From: Pseudomonadota bacterium
GTDB lineage: Bacteria > Pseudomonadota > Alphaproteobacteria > Rhizobiales > Devosiaceae
Assembly: GCA_023433985.1 (NCBI GenBank)
Contig: JAEYTN010000155.1
Span: forward strand, 1-9,465
Reading direction: 5' to 3'
DNA length: 9,465 nucleotides
The notes below the pieces were generated by a model that was not told the DNA's origin, made no database searches, and saw only the letters and a program-made list of their open reading frames with translations. The position numbers and the translations under genes were made by a program. Shown in pieces: positions 1 through 6,916 of this stretch (position 1 is its first letter; each line of letters starts with the position of its first letter).

Positions 1-1194
1 CCCTACGCCACGGCGCCGATGGGAGCGTTCGGACGGCTGGTCGTCGGCACCGTCGGGGAAGTGAGCATCGCGGTGCAACCGGGAGCGATCGCAGCCGTGC
101 CGGACTATGCCCGCCACTTCGCCAACCCGCTCGACATCGTGATGTCGTCGGGTTCGACGGGGCGGCCGAAAGCCTACCTGTTCGACGAGACGCATTTCGT
201 GCGGGAGGCGGAGGTGCGGGCGCCCCGGCACGAGCTTCGGGCCCTGCACTTCGGCATCCCGTTTCCAACCTCGACGGCGGCACACGCCATTGTCATCCGC
301 CACCTCGTGGCGGGCATCGCCAGCGTTCATCTGCCCGGCGTCGGCACCTGGAGCGACCTGGCCGCGAGCATCGACGCACTGCAGCCTGTCGAGGTGAGTG
401 CGACGCCCTTTGCCCTGGCGCCGTTGTTCGGCGCGGGCGAGGCCCTGTCGACGCGGGAGCTGCCGCGGCAGTTGCGGGTCTATGCCGGGCCGCTGTCGGA
501 CAGCCTCGCCGCGCGGTTGCAGGCAGCGTTACCGCGGACGCGGGTGGTGTCGATTTACGGCGCGACCGAAGGGGGCAACACCACGCTGACGCGCACCGGC
601 GCCGGATCGCAGTTCAGCCTGACGCCGGACGAACGCAATGTGGGGTTGTGGCTCGACGACGAGGGGCGATGGGCGAAGGCAGGCGAGATCGGCGAAATCC
701 TGATGGCATCCGGCTTGCCCGTCGGGCCGCCGCTGCTTATCGGTGAGCCGCCGCATGCGACGACCCTGCCGCCCGGCTGGATCGCGACGGGTGACCTGGG
801 ACGGCTCGAACTCGACGGGCGGCTGAGCTTCCTCGGTCGTTCGAGCGACATCGTCGTGCGGCAGGGGGAACGGCACTCGGCACTGTTGCTGGAACAGGAG
901 ATGGAGGCGAAGGGCTATCCGCCGGTCATCGTGTGCGGACTTGCAGGCAGCGGCGGCGAGCAGCTCTGCGTGCTGGTGGAGGGGTTTAGCGAGGTCGAGC
1001 CGGATCGTCTCGGAGGGCTGCGCGAGCTCACCGGGTGTACCTCCATCGTGCTGACCGGGTCGTTTCCGCGCACGCTGCTGGGCAAGGTCCGGCGGCGGGA
1101 GGCGATCGCAGAGGTGGTGGCGCGGCTCGGGGGCGGAGCCGAGCCGACCGAACTGGCGGGCACGACGGTCTACGACCTGCGCGGCCGGCCCTAG
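1..1194 (+). CDS. AMP-forming acyl-CoA synthetase-like adenylate ligase (5' truncated by window edge)
   Basis: The reading frame is open from base 1, so the gene begins upstream; about 397 codons are visible. The family activates a carboxylic acid with ATP to an acyl-adenylate and usually transfers it to CoA or a carrier thiol. Numbering from the ATG at base 19, the phosphate-binding loop SSGSTGRPKA is at about 43-52, the YGATEGG motif at about 180-186, ATGDLG at about 256, GRSSD at about 273-277, and the C-terminal PRTLLGK motif ends in the catalytic lysine at about 356. Only about 50 residues precede the phosphate loop here, against roughly 150-200 in full synthetases, which fits truncation by the window. 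The loop ends PKA rather than the usual PKG. The stop TAG shares bases with the stop of the convergent DUF3237 gene. Its acid substrate cannot be told, and its orientation suggests it belongs to a separate transcription unit from the sugar genes. The superfamily call is confident; the substrate is unknown. Confidence 0.85.
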   Translation, partial: PYATAPMGAFGRLVVGTVGEVSIAVQPGAIAAVPDYARHFANPLDIVMSSGSTGRPKAYLFDETHFVREAEVRAPRHELRALHFGIPFPTSTAAHAIVIRHLVAGIASVHLPGVGTWSDLAASIDALQPVEVSATPFALAPLFGAGEALSTRELPRQLRVYAGPLSDSLAARLQAALPRTRVVSIYGATEGGNTTLTRTGAGSQFSLTPDERNVGLWLDDEGRWAKAGEIGEILMASGLPVGPPLLIGEPPHATTLPPGWIATGDLGRLELDGRLSFLGRSSDIVVRQGERHSALLLEQEMEAKGYPPVIVCGLAGSGGEQLCVLVEGFSEVEPDRLGGLRELTGCTSIVLTGSFPRTLLGKVRRREAIAEVVARLGGGAEPTELAGTTVYDLRGRP

Positions 1195-1655
1195 GCCAAC
1201 TCGAACACGTCGCCCGCGACGCCGGTAGCGGTGAAGCGGCCGACGCCGACCGCCTGGATGTCGTTGAGCCAGCGATATGCCGTGGCGCCCGTCTCGTAGG
1301 TCTGGGCGAAGCGGTAGTAGTAGCGGGCCGGGTCGACCGCCACGAGCGCCTCGCGGGAAGTGGCTTCGGCGCGCACCTCGGGGCCGATGACGAGGCGCCC
1401 CTGCGCCTGCATATAGACGTAGCCCCCGTCGTCGAGCTCCACCACCTGGCGCACGTCGAGGCGAGCCGTGCCGCTCGTATCGACGAGGATGAAGTCGCAG
1501 CCCGAGGGCAGCAGACGGCCATTCAGCCGGCCTTCCACGCGGCCACCCCGCATGTCGAACACCCGGCGCCGGCCGATCGGGGTGTCGCCGATCTCCCATG
1601 GCGCGCCCAGATCGGCGTGGAGGGTGAGGAGCGGCCGCAGGCTGGGCACCGACAT
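1191..1655 (-). CDS. DUF3237 family protein
   Basis: This is a 154-residue protein, the usual length of a DUF3237 domain, which it fills completely. The family signature is clear near the C-terminus: residues about 111-141 carry RYYYRF, then ETG, then YRWLND and VGVGRF, which I recognise as the DUF3237 pattern. No signal peptide or membrane segment is visible, so it should be cytoplasmic. The chosen ATG is preceded on the minus strand by AGGA (bases 1664-1667) with an 8-base spacer; longer upstream extensions in frame look low-complexity and run back into the mutarotase gene. It is the last gene of the minus-strand operon, 85 bases after the mutarotase stop. The biochemical role of the family is not established as far as I know. 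Its place beside a hydrolase and a mutarotase suggests a small enzyme or binding protein acting on the same sugar or its lactone, which is inference only. Confidence 0.85.
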   Translation of the reverse strand: MSVPSLRPLLTLHADLGAPWEIGDTPIGRRRVFDMRGGRVEGRLNGRLLPSGCDFILVDTSGTARLDVRQVVELDDGGYVYMQAQGRLVIGPEVRAEATSREALVAVDPARYYYRFAQTYETGATAYRWLNDIQAVGVGRFTATGVAGDVFELA

Positions 1656-1740
1656 GAGGTTGATCCTGTTCGCGTCTGTTGCCCCGCGAGTAGACCGCGC
1701 CGCGGACAGAGGCGTAATCGGTACGGCTACGGACCTGTCG

Positions 1741-2607
1741 CTAGGCGAAGCTGAGGTCGAGCCACCAGCGGGTTGGCTCGGCCGGATCAAGGTGCAGGAT
1801 GCGGGTGCCGGCGAGCGCGGTGGCAAGGGAGTCGGCGTAGCCGGTCATGGGTTCGACCGCGACCGTATCGACGGGGCCGATGCCGGCTCGGTCCATCCAG
1901 ACCCCGAGATAGGGGACGATGGCGCCATCCCAACGGAAGGTCAGGGTGGCGCCGCCGGGGTGGATCAGTTGCGCGCGCTCGGTGCGCACCTGCGGGGTGA
2001 CGAAGAGCTTGGCGCTGTGAGCGGGCGGAAGGTCGGAGAGGTGGACCCGCCCGCCTTCGGGCCGGTCGCGCCAGTAGCCGCGACCGAAGATGTCGACCAG
2101 CGGCTGCGTGCCGTCGCCCAGCACGACTTCGGTGCCGGGCGTGGCGGCGAACTGCGGGTGGGCGGCCCAGAGCAAGGGAATGGGCTCGGTGGTGGTGGCG
2201 ACATAGTCGAGGCGCAGGCCGTCGGGGCGGATGGCAACGCGGCGGCACAGTTCGTAGCGGAGGTGGCGGCCGCGAACTGCCAGCCACCCATCCCCGGCCT
2301 CCATCCATGGCTGGTCCCACGCATCGCCATGGAGCGGGAGGCGGTGGCCCATCACGTCGCAGTCGTCGATGGTGGGGGCACATTCGTCCCAGCCGAACAT
2401 GTCGCCGTCGACGAGGAACGGCGGTAGCGCGTCGAGCGGCAGCAGCGGGCGTTGCGGCTGCGTCAGCCACTCGCGACCGCGGTGCAGGATAGAGGCGAGC
2501 TTGCCGCCGCGTCGGGGGAGGACGGTGACCGCGAGGTCGGCGGCGCGATAGAGCAGCGCCGCGTCGCCGTGCCAGGTGGTGCGTTCCGGTGGGGTGTACT
2601 CAGCCAA
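1741..2607 (-). CDS. aldose 1-epimerase (galactose mutarotase-like) family protein
   Basis: This is a 288-residue protein if started at the TTG at 2607. The fold is the galactose-mutarotase beta-sandwich, whose members interconvert alpha and beta anomers of free sugars in the cytoplasm. Visible landmarks are LPRRGGKLASI (about 30-40), GWDECAPTI (about 72-80), LHGD with a candidate catalytic histidine at about 93, AAHPQF with a second histidine at about 150, and AVEPMTGY with a candidate catalytic glutamate at about 252. The TTG start was chosen because the alternative in-frame ATGs at 2652 and 2703 lie 50-100 bases inside the upstream hydrolase gene and add residues that do not look like the family. 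With the TTG, the gene overlaps the hydrolase stop by 8 bases, so translation is probably coupled. The start is uncertain. The natural role is probably to anomerise sugar released by the adjacent hydrolase before the SDR oxidises it. Some relatives act on sugar phosphates or have other roles. Confidence 0.82.
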   Translation of the reverse strand: MAEYTPPERTTWHGDAALLYRAADLAVTVLPRRGGKLASILHRGREWLTQPQRPLLPLDALPPFLVDGDMFGWDECAPTIDDCDVMGHRLPLHGDAWDQPWMEAGDGWLAVRGRHLRYELCRRVAIRPDGLRLDYVATTTEPIPLLWAAHPQFAATPGTEVVLGDGTQPLVDIFGRGYWRDRPEGGRVHLSDLPPAHSAKLFVTPQVRTERAQLIHPGGATLTFRWDGAIVPYLGVWMDRAGIGPVDTVAVEPMTGYADSLATALAGTRILHLDPAEPTRWWLDLSFA

Positions 2608-4474
2608 GGCGCACCCAGGACTCTCCCGCGAGACTGCCGACGCCTTCGACATCGCGACGAAGCTCGGGCCCGAAATTGGCGACCACCGCGGTGCCGTCGG
2701 CAAAGACGGAGCGTTGCAGGTTACCGTCCTCGCTCAGGATATCGAACTCCGTCATCTCCAGCCTGCCGATCTCGCGGTGGAGGCGGGCGACGGGCAGGGC
2801 GTGGCGGAGAGCGAGTTGCACCTCCGGATCCTCGAAGCGGAAGCTGGTGAGCGAGGTTTCGGCGCCGCGGCCGGTCCACTGGTACTGCGCGCCGAACGGG
2901 AAGACGTCGGGCGGCGTGCCCATCAGCGCGTCGAGGGCGGACTGCAGGCGGGGGCGCCCGCCGCCATACTCGAACAGCCCGTCGGGGCCCATGCGGGAGA
3001 AGCCGGCGAAGTTGTAGTTGTGCACCTCCCAGTGCGAGTGGATCAGGCTGTCATGGTAGACGAGCCCGGTCAGCGGCACCGGCCAGAACGGCCAGTGCCG
3101 GAACATCGGGAACGCCTTCACCGACCCGAGGTCGTAGTCGGCCGCGTAGGCGTCGTTGAAGGATTCCGAGCTGACGGCGCGGTTGCCGTGCTGGCCGGCG
3201 CGCAGCAGCGCCTGGAGGTTGGCGCGGTCCTCGGCGCGGGAGAGCGGACGGCCAAGGTGGCCGGGGTGATCGAGGGCGTGGCACTCGTCATTGGCGGCGC
3301 AGGTGACGACGTCGAAATGGTCCCAGCTCATGTCGGCCATGGCGCCGGCATTCTCGCGCGCCTTGTAATCGGCCATGACACTCGAGCAGACGGCGTTCCA
3401 CTGCTGGTCCTCGATGCGCCAGCTGGGGCGGACCTTTCCGGCGGGGTCGCGACGGAAGGTGCGGCGGATGGCCTCCGTTCCGTCGTCGAGCGCTTCGTTG
3501 ACCCAGGACCAGGGAGCGACGTCGTAGCCGAGCGCCTTGACCGCGGCCACGGTGTCCGCCGAGAGGTCGATCGGGGCGCGGCCGCCCATCACGAGGGGCT
3601 GGTGGTAGTTGTCGAAGCGGGCGGGATAGACCAGCGCGCGATCGAAGCCGTAGGCCTTGAGCTTGCCGAGTTCGGCGACGTAGTCGAGCTCGTCGCGGCA
3701 ATAGCCGATGAAACACATGAGGCTGCCGAACAGGCGCTCGAGCGCAGGCCGCTCGGCCAGCTTCTCGTCCCACGACCTGAACTGGCCGCGCGCCTGCACC
3801 TGCCGGCGATAGGCCTTGGCGAGGGCGGTGATGCTGCCATCGGTCGGGACGATGCGGGCGACGCGATCGTAGCGCAGCGTGCCGAGCGAACTCACCTGCA
3901 CGAACTGCGCTTCGCACACCCCGTCCGCCGATTTGCTGACGCTGAGCGTGACGTCGTCACGGGTAACGGTCTCGACCAGCAGGCCGGCGCCTGCGGCGAG
4001 GTAGCCGACGAAGGGCATGGCGAAGCCGGAATGACCGCCATCGGCAACCTGCCAGCGGAAGGCCGGGCCGCCTCCCCGCCAGAGCATGCCCTGCATGACG
4101 GGCAGCACGTATCGGCTCGGCCCCTCGTCCGGGAGGAACTGGCCGGGAAGCGAGACGCCCTGCAGCGTCCGGAGCCCGGTAGTACGCAACCTCACCTCGA
4201 GCCCGTCTGGACCGAGCCGGTAGAGGTAACTCACCTCCTCGTCTCCGGCAGCGAACCGGAGTTCGAGCGCCCCGTCGAGCTGTCGCGCCGAGACGGGCTG
4301 GAGACGGCCGACGATCGGCGGCAGCGGGTCGCGGCGGTGGAAGGGAGTGGCCTGGTACCACAGCGAGGCATAGTCGAGCCGCCAGCGGGTGCGGCGCTGC
4401 CGGTCCTCAAGCGCCAGCCCCGTGCCATCCTCATGGCAGACCAGTACAATCCCGGGGTTCGATATCGTGATCAT
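2600..4474 (-). CDS. glycoside hydrolase-like protein, TIM-barrel type, family unassigned
   Basis: This 624-residue protein appears to have an N-terminal beta-sandwich of about 220 residues, a probable (beta/alpha)8 barrel at about 245-530 and a short C-terminal beta region. I recognise the general layout of large glycosidases related to the GH101/DUF5696/DUF6259 group, but cannot place it in a named family. Suggestive motifs are YGFDRALVYPARFDN (about 275-289), GYDVAPWSWVNE (about 316-327), ADMSWDHFD (about 380-388, candidate nucleophile Asp385), SSESFNDAY (about 435-443, candidate acid/base Glu437), and PLTGLVYHDSLIHSHWEVHNYN (about 467-488), typical of an active-site strand. No signal peptide is present, so it should act in the cytoplasm on an imported substrate. 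The ATG at 4474 is the first in-frame Met near the N-terminus; the frame stays open upstream only because of GC bias. It is the first gene of the minus-strand operon, divergent from the sugar transporter, and overlaps the mutarotase start. The glycosidase role is likely; substrate and linkage are unknown. Confidence 0.7.
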   Translation of the reverse strand: MITISNPGIVLVCHEDGTGLALEDRQRRTRWRLDYASLWYQATPFHRRDPLPPIVGRLQPVSARQLDGALELRFAAGDEEVSYLYRLGPDGLEVRLRTTGLRTLQGVSLPGQFLPDEGPSRYVLPVMQGMLWRGGGPAFRWQVADGGHSGFAMPFVGYLAAGAGLLVETVTRDDVTLSVSKSADGVCEAQFVQVSSLGTLRYDRVARIVPTDGSITALAKAYRRQVQARGQFRSWDEKLAERPALERLFGSLMCFIGYCRDELDYVAELGKLKAYGFDRALVYPARFDNYHQPLVMGGRAPIDLSADTVAAVKALGYDVAPWSWVNEALDDGTEAIRRTFRRDPAGKVRPSWRIEDQQWNAVCSSVMADYKARENAGAMADMSWDHFDVVTCAANDECHALDHPGHLGRPLSRAEDRANLQALLRAGQHGNRAVSSESFNDAYAADYDLGSVKAFPMFRHWPFWPVPLTGLVYHDSLIHSHWEVHNYNFAGFSRMGPDGLFEYGGGRPRLQSALDALMGTPPDVFPFGAQYQWTGRGAETSLTSFRFEDPEVQLALRHALPVARLHREIGRLEMTEFDILSEDGNLQRSVFADGTAVVANFGPELRRDVEGVGSLAGESWVRLG

Positions 4475-4529
4475 TCTGGCACTCTGGTGGGTGGGGCCGG
4501 CACATCCGTGTTCGAAAACTTCGGCAGAC

Positions 4530-4547
4530 AGATTTATCGATATATGG
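4530..4547. promoter_or_regulatory. Operator-like half-conserved palindrome (copy 1)
   Basis: AGATTTATCGATATATGG matches the perfect palindrome at 4650-4667 in its first 13 bases and then degenerates. The two centres are exactly 120 bp apart. The site overlaps the region where a -10 element would fall for the minus-strand promoter with TTGACA at 4572-4567. A central CG within an even-length palindrome is typical of LacI-family operators. A repressor bound here would block transcription of the hydrolase operon. The regulator itself is not in the window. Confidence 0.6.
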
Positions 4548-4572
4548 TGGGCAACACCTGGACCATTGTCAA
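4541..4572 (-). promoter_or_regulatory. Candidate promoter for the hydrolase-mutarotase-DUF3237 operon
   Basis: Reading the minus strand, a consensus -35 box TTGACA lies at 4572-4567. The best AT-rich -10 candidates are ACCATA (18-base spacer) or CATATA (20-base spacer) around 4548-4541, overlapping operator copy 1. The exact -35 match is clear, but the -10 is weak or distantly spaced, so this is a tentative call. Confidence 0.35.
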
Positions 4573-4619
4573 CACGCCCGCAATCCCGCGACGGACTGCA
4601 GAATCTGCGACGGACCCCG

Positions 4620-4655
4620 TTGACAAGCCGCGCGTTTTTCCGGCAGCGTAGATTT
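4620..4655 (+). promoter_or_regulatory. Candidate promoter for the transporter operon
   Basis: A consensus TTGACA is at 4620-4625. No good -10 appears at 17 bases; the nearest AT-containing hexamers are GTAGAT or TAGATT at about 4648-4654, spaced 22-23 bases, which is long. The perfect palindrome starts 24 bases after the -35 box, so a bound repressor would cover the -10/start region. The -35 is convincing; the rest is tentative. Confidence 0.35.
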
Positions 4656-4667
4656 ATCGATAAATCT
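4650..4667. promoter_or_regulatory. Operator-like perfect 18-bp palindrome (copy 2)
   Basis: AGATTTATCGATAAATCT is a perfect inverted repeat in an otherwise GC-rich sequence. It ends directly at the ribosome binding site (GGAGGG, 4668-4673) of the binding-protein gene. With copy 1 it brackets the divergent promoter region, a layout typical of a local repressor controlling both arms of a sugar locus. The central CG suggests a LacI-type protein, but GntR or another helix-turn-helix family is possible. Confidence 0.75.
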
Positions 4668-4678
4668 GGAGGGTACAG

Positions 4679-6025
4679 ATGTCGCTGAAAACTCATGTCG
4701 CCGCGGCGCCGATCACCCGGCGCCGCATCCTTGCAATGTCCGCCGCACTGATGGCCGGCACGGCGCTCGCTGCCGCTACCGGCGGCGCATCTGCCCAGGA
4801 CGGGGCCTCGCTGCAGTTCTGGAAGATGCCGAATATGGCGGCCGAGAGCGAGAACGCCTACTGGGCGAAGGCCGTGAGTGACTACCAGGCTGCCAGCGGC
4901 AATACCGTCGAGCACCTGCTCGTGCCGTGGGCCGAGTTCCTGCCCAAGTACACCGCCGCCTTCGTCTCGGGCACGGCGCCCGACGTTTCGTACCAGGTGA
5001 CGAACACGCTCAACCAGTTCGGCACCAACGGCCTTCTCGCCGACCTCAAGGCAATCGACCCGAGCCTCGATACCAGCGCCATCAACCAGGCGATGATCGA
5101 GAGCGCCACGCAGGACGGCAAGCTCTACGGCTACCCCTACATTTCCAGCCGCTTTGTGCTGGCGCTCAACGAGGCGGTGTGGGAACAGGCCGGCAAACCG
5201 GCGCTGCCCACGACCTATGACGAGCTGGTCGAGTTCGCCAAGAAGCTGACCTTCGACGAAGCGGGCAAGCCGCTCGGCGACCCGGCCTTCGACAAGTCGA
5301 AGGTGGCGGTCTATGGCATGGCCTGGCCCGGCTCGTACGAGGTGGTCATCAACTATGTCTGGAACGTGCTGTTCTCGTATGGCGTGACGCCGTTCTCGGC
5401 CGACATGAAGGACATCGGCTTCGACACGCCGGAAGGCCGCGCCGCGCTCGAGCACCTCAAGGCGCTCCAGGATTCGGGCGCCGCGACGCCGATCAGCCTC
5501 TACGCCGACGCCCAGCAGTGGGCGGACCTGCTGCCGGCCGGCAAGGCGGGTATCCAGTGGGTCGAGGCGAACGTCCAGCAGTTCGTCAACTTCCCCGACG
5601 CCCGGCTGCAGGTGGTCGATCCTCCGGCAGGCCCGGCCGGCGCCTATGTTTCCGGCGCGGCGGGCTACCTCGTCATCGCCGAGGCCAGCCAGAACAAGGA
5701 GGCGGCGCTCGACTTCATCAAGTACGTGACCAGCGGCGCGCCTTATGACGACTACATCGCGCAGTCGCTGCTGTTCCCGGTCAGCACCGATGCCGATGCG
5801 GCGGCCATGTATGGCAAGGTCAGCGAGAAGCGGGCCTACGACTTCCTCGCCGCGGCCCTGCCCCAGACGAGCGCCATGCTGTTCCCCGCGGCCCTGCCCT
5901 ACAACGGCTACGAGTACCTGGTGGGCGAGATCAACAACTACCTGAGCGGGCAGAAGTCGCTCGACCAGATGATCGCCGATGCTAGGCAGCAGACTGCCAC
6001 CCTGGCCGCCAATGCCGGGCTCTAG
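4679..6025 (+). CDS. ABC transporter solute-binding protein, family 1 (sugar type)
   Basis: This 448-residue periplasmic protein would capture a sugar or oligosaccharide and deliver it to the permeases encoded next. The N-terminus looks like a Tat signal: TRRRIL at residues 13-18, a hydrophobic stretch at about 19-33 and likely cleavage after ASA at about 39. Family 1 features follow: QFWKMPNM at about 46-53, then SGTAPDVSYQVTNTLNQF at about 98-115, the usual start of the first lobe, and late segments such as ALDFIKYVTSG common to MalE-type proteins. The start ATG is backed by GGAGGG six bases upstream. It is the first gene of the plus-strand operon, directly behind the palindromic operator, so it is probably inducible by the transported sugar or a product of it. 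The substrate cannot be read from sequence. The family call is secure; Tat rather than Sec export is a motif-based inference. Confidence 0.93.
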   Translation: MSLKTHVAAAPITRRRILAMSAALMAGTALAAATGGASAQDGASLQFWKMPNMAAESENAYWAKAVSDYQAASGNTVEHLLVPWAEFLPKYTAAFVSGTAPDVSYQVTNTLNQFGTNGLLADLKAIDPSLDTSAINQAMIESATQDGKLYGYPYISSRFVLALNEAVWEQAGKPALPTTYDELVEFAKKLTFDEAGKPLGDPAFDKSKVAVYGMAWPGSYEVVINYVWNVLFSYGVTPFSADMKDIGFDTPEGRAALEHLKALQDSGAATPISLYADAQQWADLLPAGKAGIQWVEANVQQFVNFPDARLQVVDPPAGPAGAYVSGAAGYLVIAEASQNKEAALDFIKYVTSGAPYDDYIAQSLLFPVSTDADAAAMYGKVSEKRAYDFLAAALPQTSAMLFPAALPYNGYEYLVGEINNYLSGQKSLDQMIADARQQTATLAANAGL

Positions 6026-6031
6026 GACCTG

Positions 6032-6916
6032 ATGCAGGCGATCAAGGCTCAGGCGAGGGCGGAGTTCATCTCCGCTCTCGTCTTCCTCACCCCGAAATTC
6101 GGCCTCTTCTGCGCGTTCGTCGTCGCTCCTTTCCTCTATACCTTCTACCTGATGCTGTTTCAGGGCGGCCTGATCGGCAGATCGCGGTTCGTGGGGCTGG
6201 GGAATTTCGGCGCACTGCTCGATGACGGGCTGTTGCGCTCGACCATCGGCAACACGCTGCTGTTCATGGCCATCAACATCCCGGTGACGCTGGGGCTGGC
6301 GCTCGGCGTGGGCATCCTGCTCGCGCGGCAGGTAAGGTTTCGCGGCATCTACCGCTCGCTGATCTACGTGCCCTCGCTGCTCTCGGTGTCGGCGACGGGG
6401 CTGGTGTGGAAGATCATGCTCGATCGGGACGCCGGGCCGGTCTACGGCTTCTTCAAGACCTATCTGGGGCTCGAGCTCAGCTACCTGCAGTCCGGCTCGG
6501 TGGCGATCGCCACCGTGGCGCTGATCAGCGCCTGGGCGTCGGTAGGGTTCTACAGCCTGATCTTCCTCGCGGGCCTCAACGGCATTCCGCAGGAGCTCTA
6601 CGAGGCAGGCAAGGTGGACGGGATCAGCCCGCGGGGCGCCTTCTGGCACATCACGCTGCCGCTGCTGAAGCCGGTGCTGCAACTGGTGCTGATCCTTACC
6701 TCGATCAGCGCCATCCAGGTGTTCGACATCATCTTCGTGCTGACCCAGGGCGGCCCCGGCACCTCGACCTATACGGTGATGTGGTACATCTACAAATCCG
6801 TGTTCGGCGGTGGCTCGGTAGGCTACGCGGCAACGATCAGCGTGGCGGTGATGCTGTTCTCGATCGCGCTCGCCGGTGGCATCGTGCTCTTCACCCGCAA
6901 CCGGGAGGCGAAGTGA
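6032..6916 (+). CDS. sugar ABC transporter permease, MalF/UgpA type
   Basis: This 294-residue inner-membrane protein has about six transmembrane helices (about 17-43, 72-98, 108-130, 157-179, 214-238 and 266-288). The EAA loop that docks on the transporter ATPase is intact: EAGKVDG at 191-197 followed by ITLP at 207-210. It forms one half of the translocation pore with the next permease. The gene starts 6 bases after the binding-protein stop, with AGGA overlapping that stop codon as a short-spaced ribosome site. Its own stop overlaps the next start by one base (TGATG), so the pair is translationally coupled. Length and topology match MalF-like permeases lacking the large periplasmic insertion of enterobacterial MalF. 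Confidence 0.95.
   Translation: MQAIKAQARAEFISALVFLTPKFGLFCAFVVAPFLYTFYLMLFQGGLIGRSRFVGLGNFGALLDDGLLRSTIGNTLLFMAINIPVTLGLALGVGILLARQVRFRGIYRSLIYVPSLLSVSATGLVWKIMLDRDAGPVYGFFKTYLGLELSYLQSGSVAIATVALISAWASVGFYSLIFLAGLNGIPQELYEAGKVDGISPRGAFWHITLPLLKPVLQLVLILTSISAIQVFDIIFVLTQGGPGTSTYTVMWYIYKSVFGGGSVGYAATISVAVMLFSIALAGGIVLFTRNREAK

Noticed and set aside
529..1599. 356-codon minus-strand open frame over the ligase and DUF3237 regions
   Set aside because: Out of frame with DUF3237 and antisense to the ligase; Arg/Pro-rich shadow.
1656..1740. Possible promoter for DUF3237 in the 85-bp gap
   Set aside because: No convincing -35/-10 pair was seen on the minus strand; read-through from the mutarotase gene is simpler.
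1035..2427. Plus-strand frames of 239 and 319 codons opposite DUF3237 and the mutarotase
   Set aside because: Both oppose genes with clear family signatures and show only compositional bias.
2576..4651. 691-codon plus-strand open frame
   Set aside because: It runs antisense to the hydrolase gene, has low-complexity Ala/Gly/Val/Glu-rich composition with no domain motif, and covers the intergenic operators; it is a GC-bias shadow.
4475..6682. Upstream extension of the hydrolase frame to a 1360-codon ORF
   Set aside because: The extension is antisense to the binding-protein and permease genes, Arg/His/Glu-rich without motifs, and crosses the promoter region. The hydrolase starts at 4474.
6406..6915. 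In-frame upstream extension of the second permease
   Set aside because: It reads out of frame through the first permease and lacks membrane segments; GGGAGG before 6916 marks the true start.
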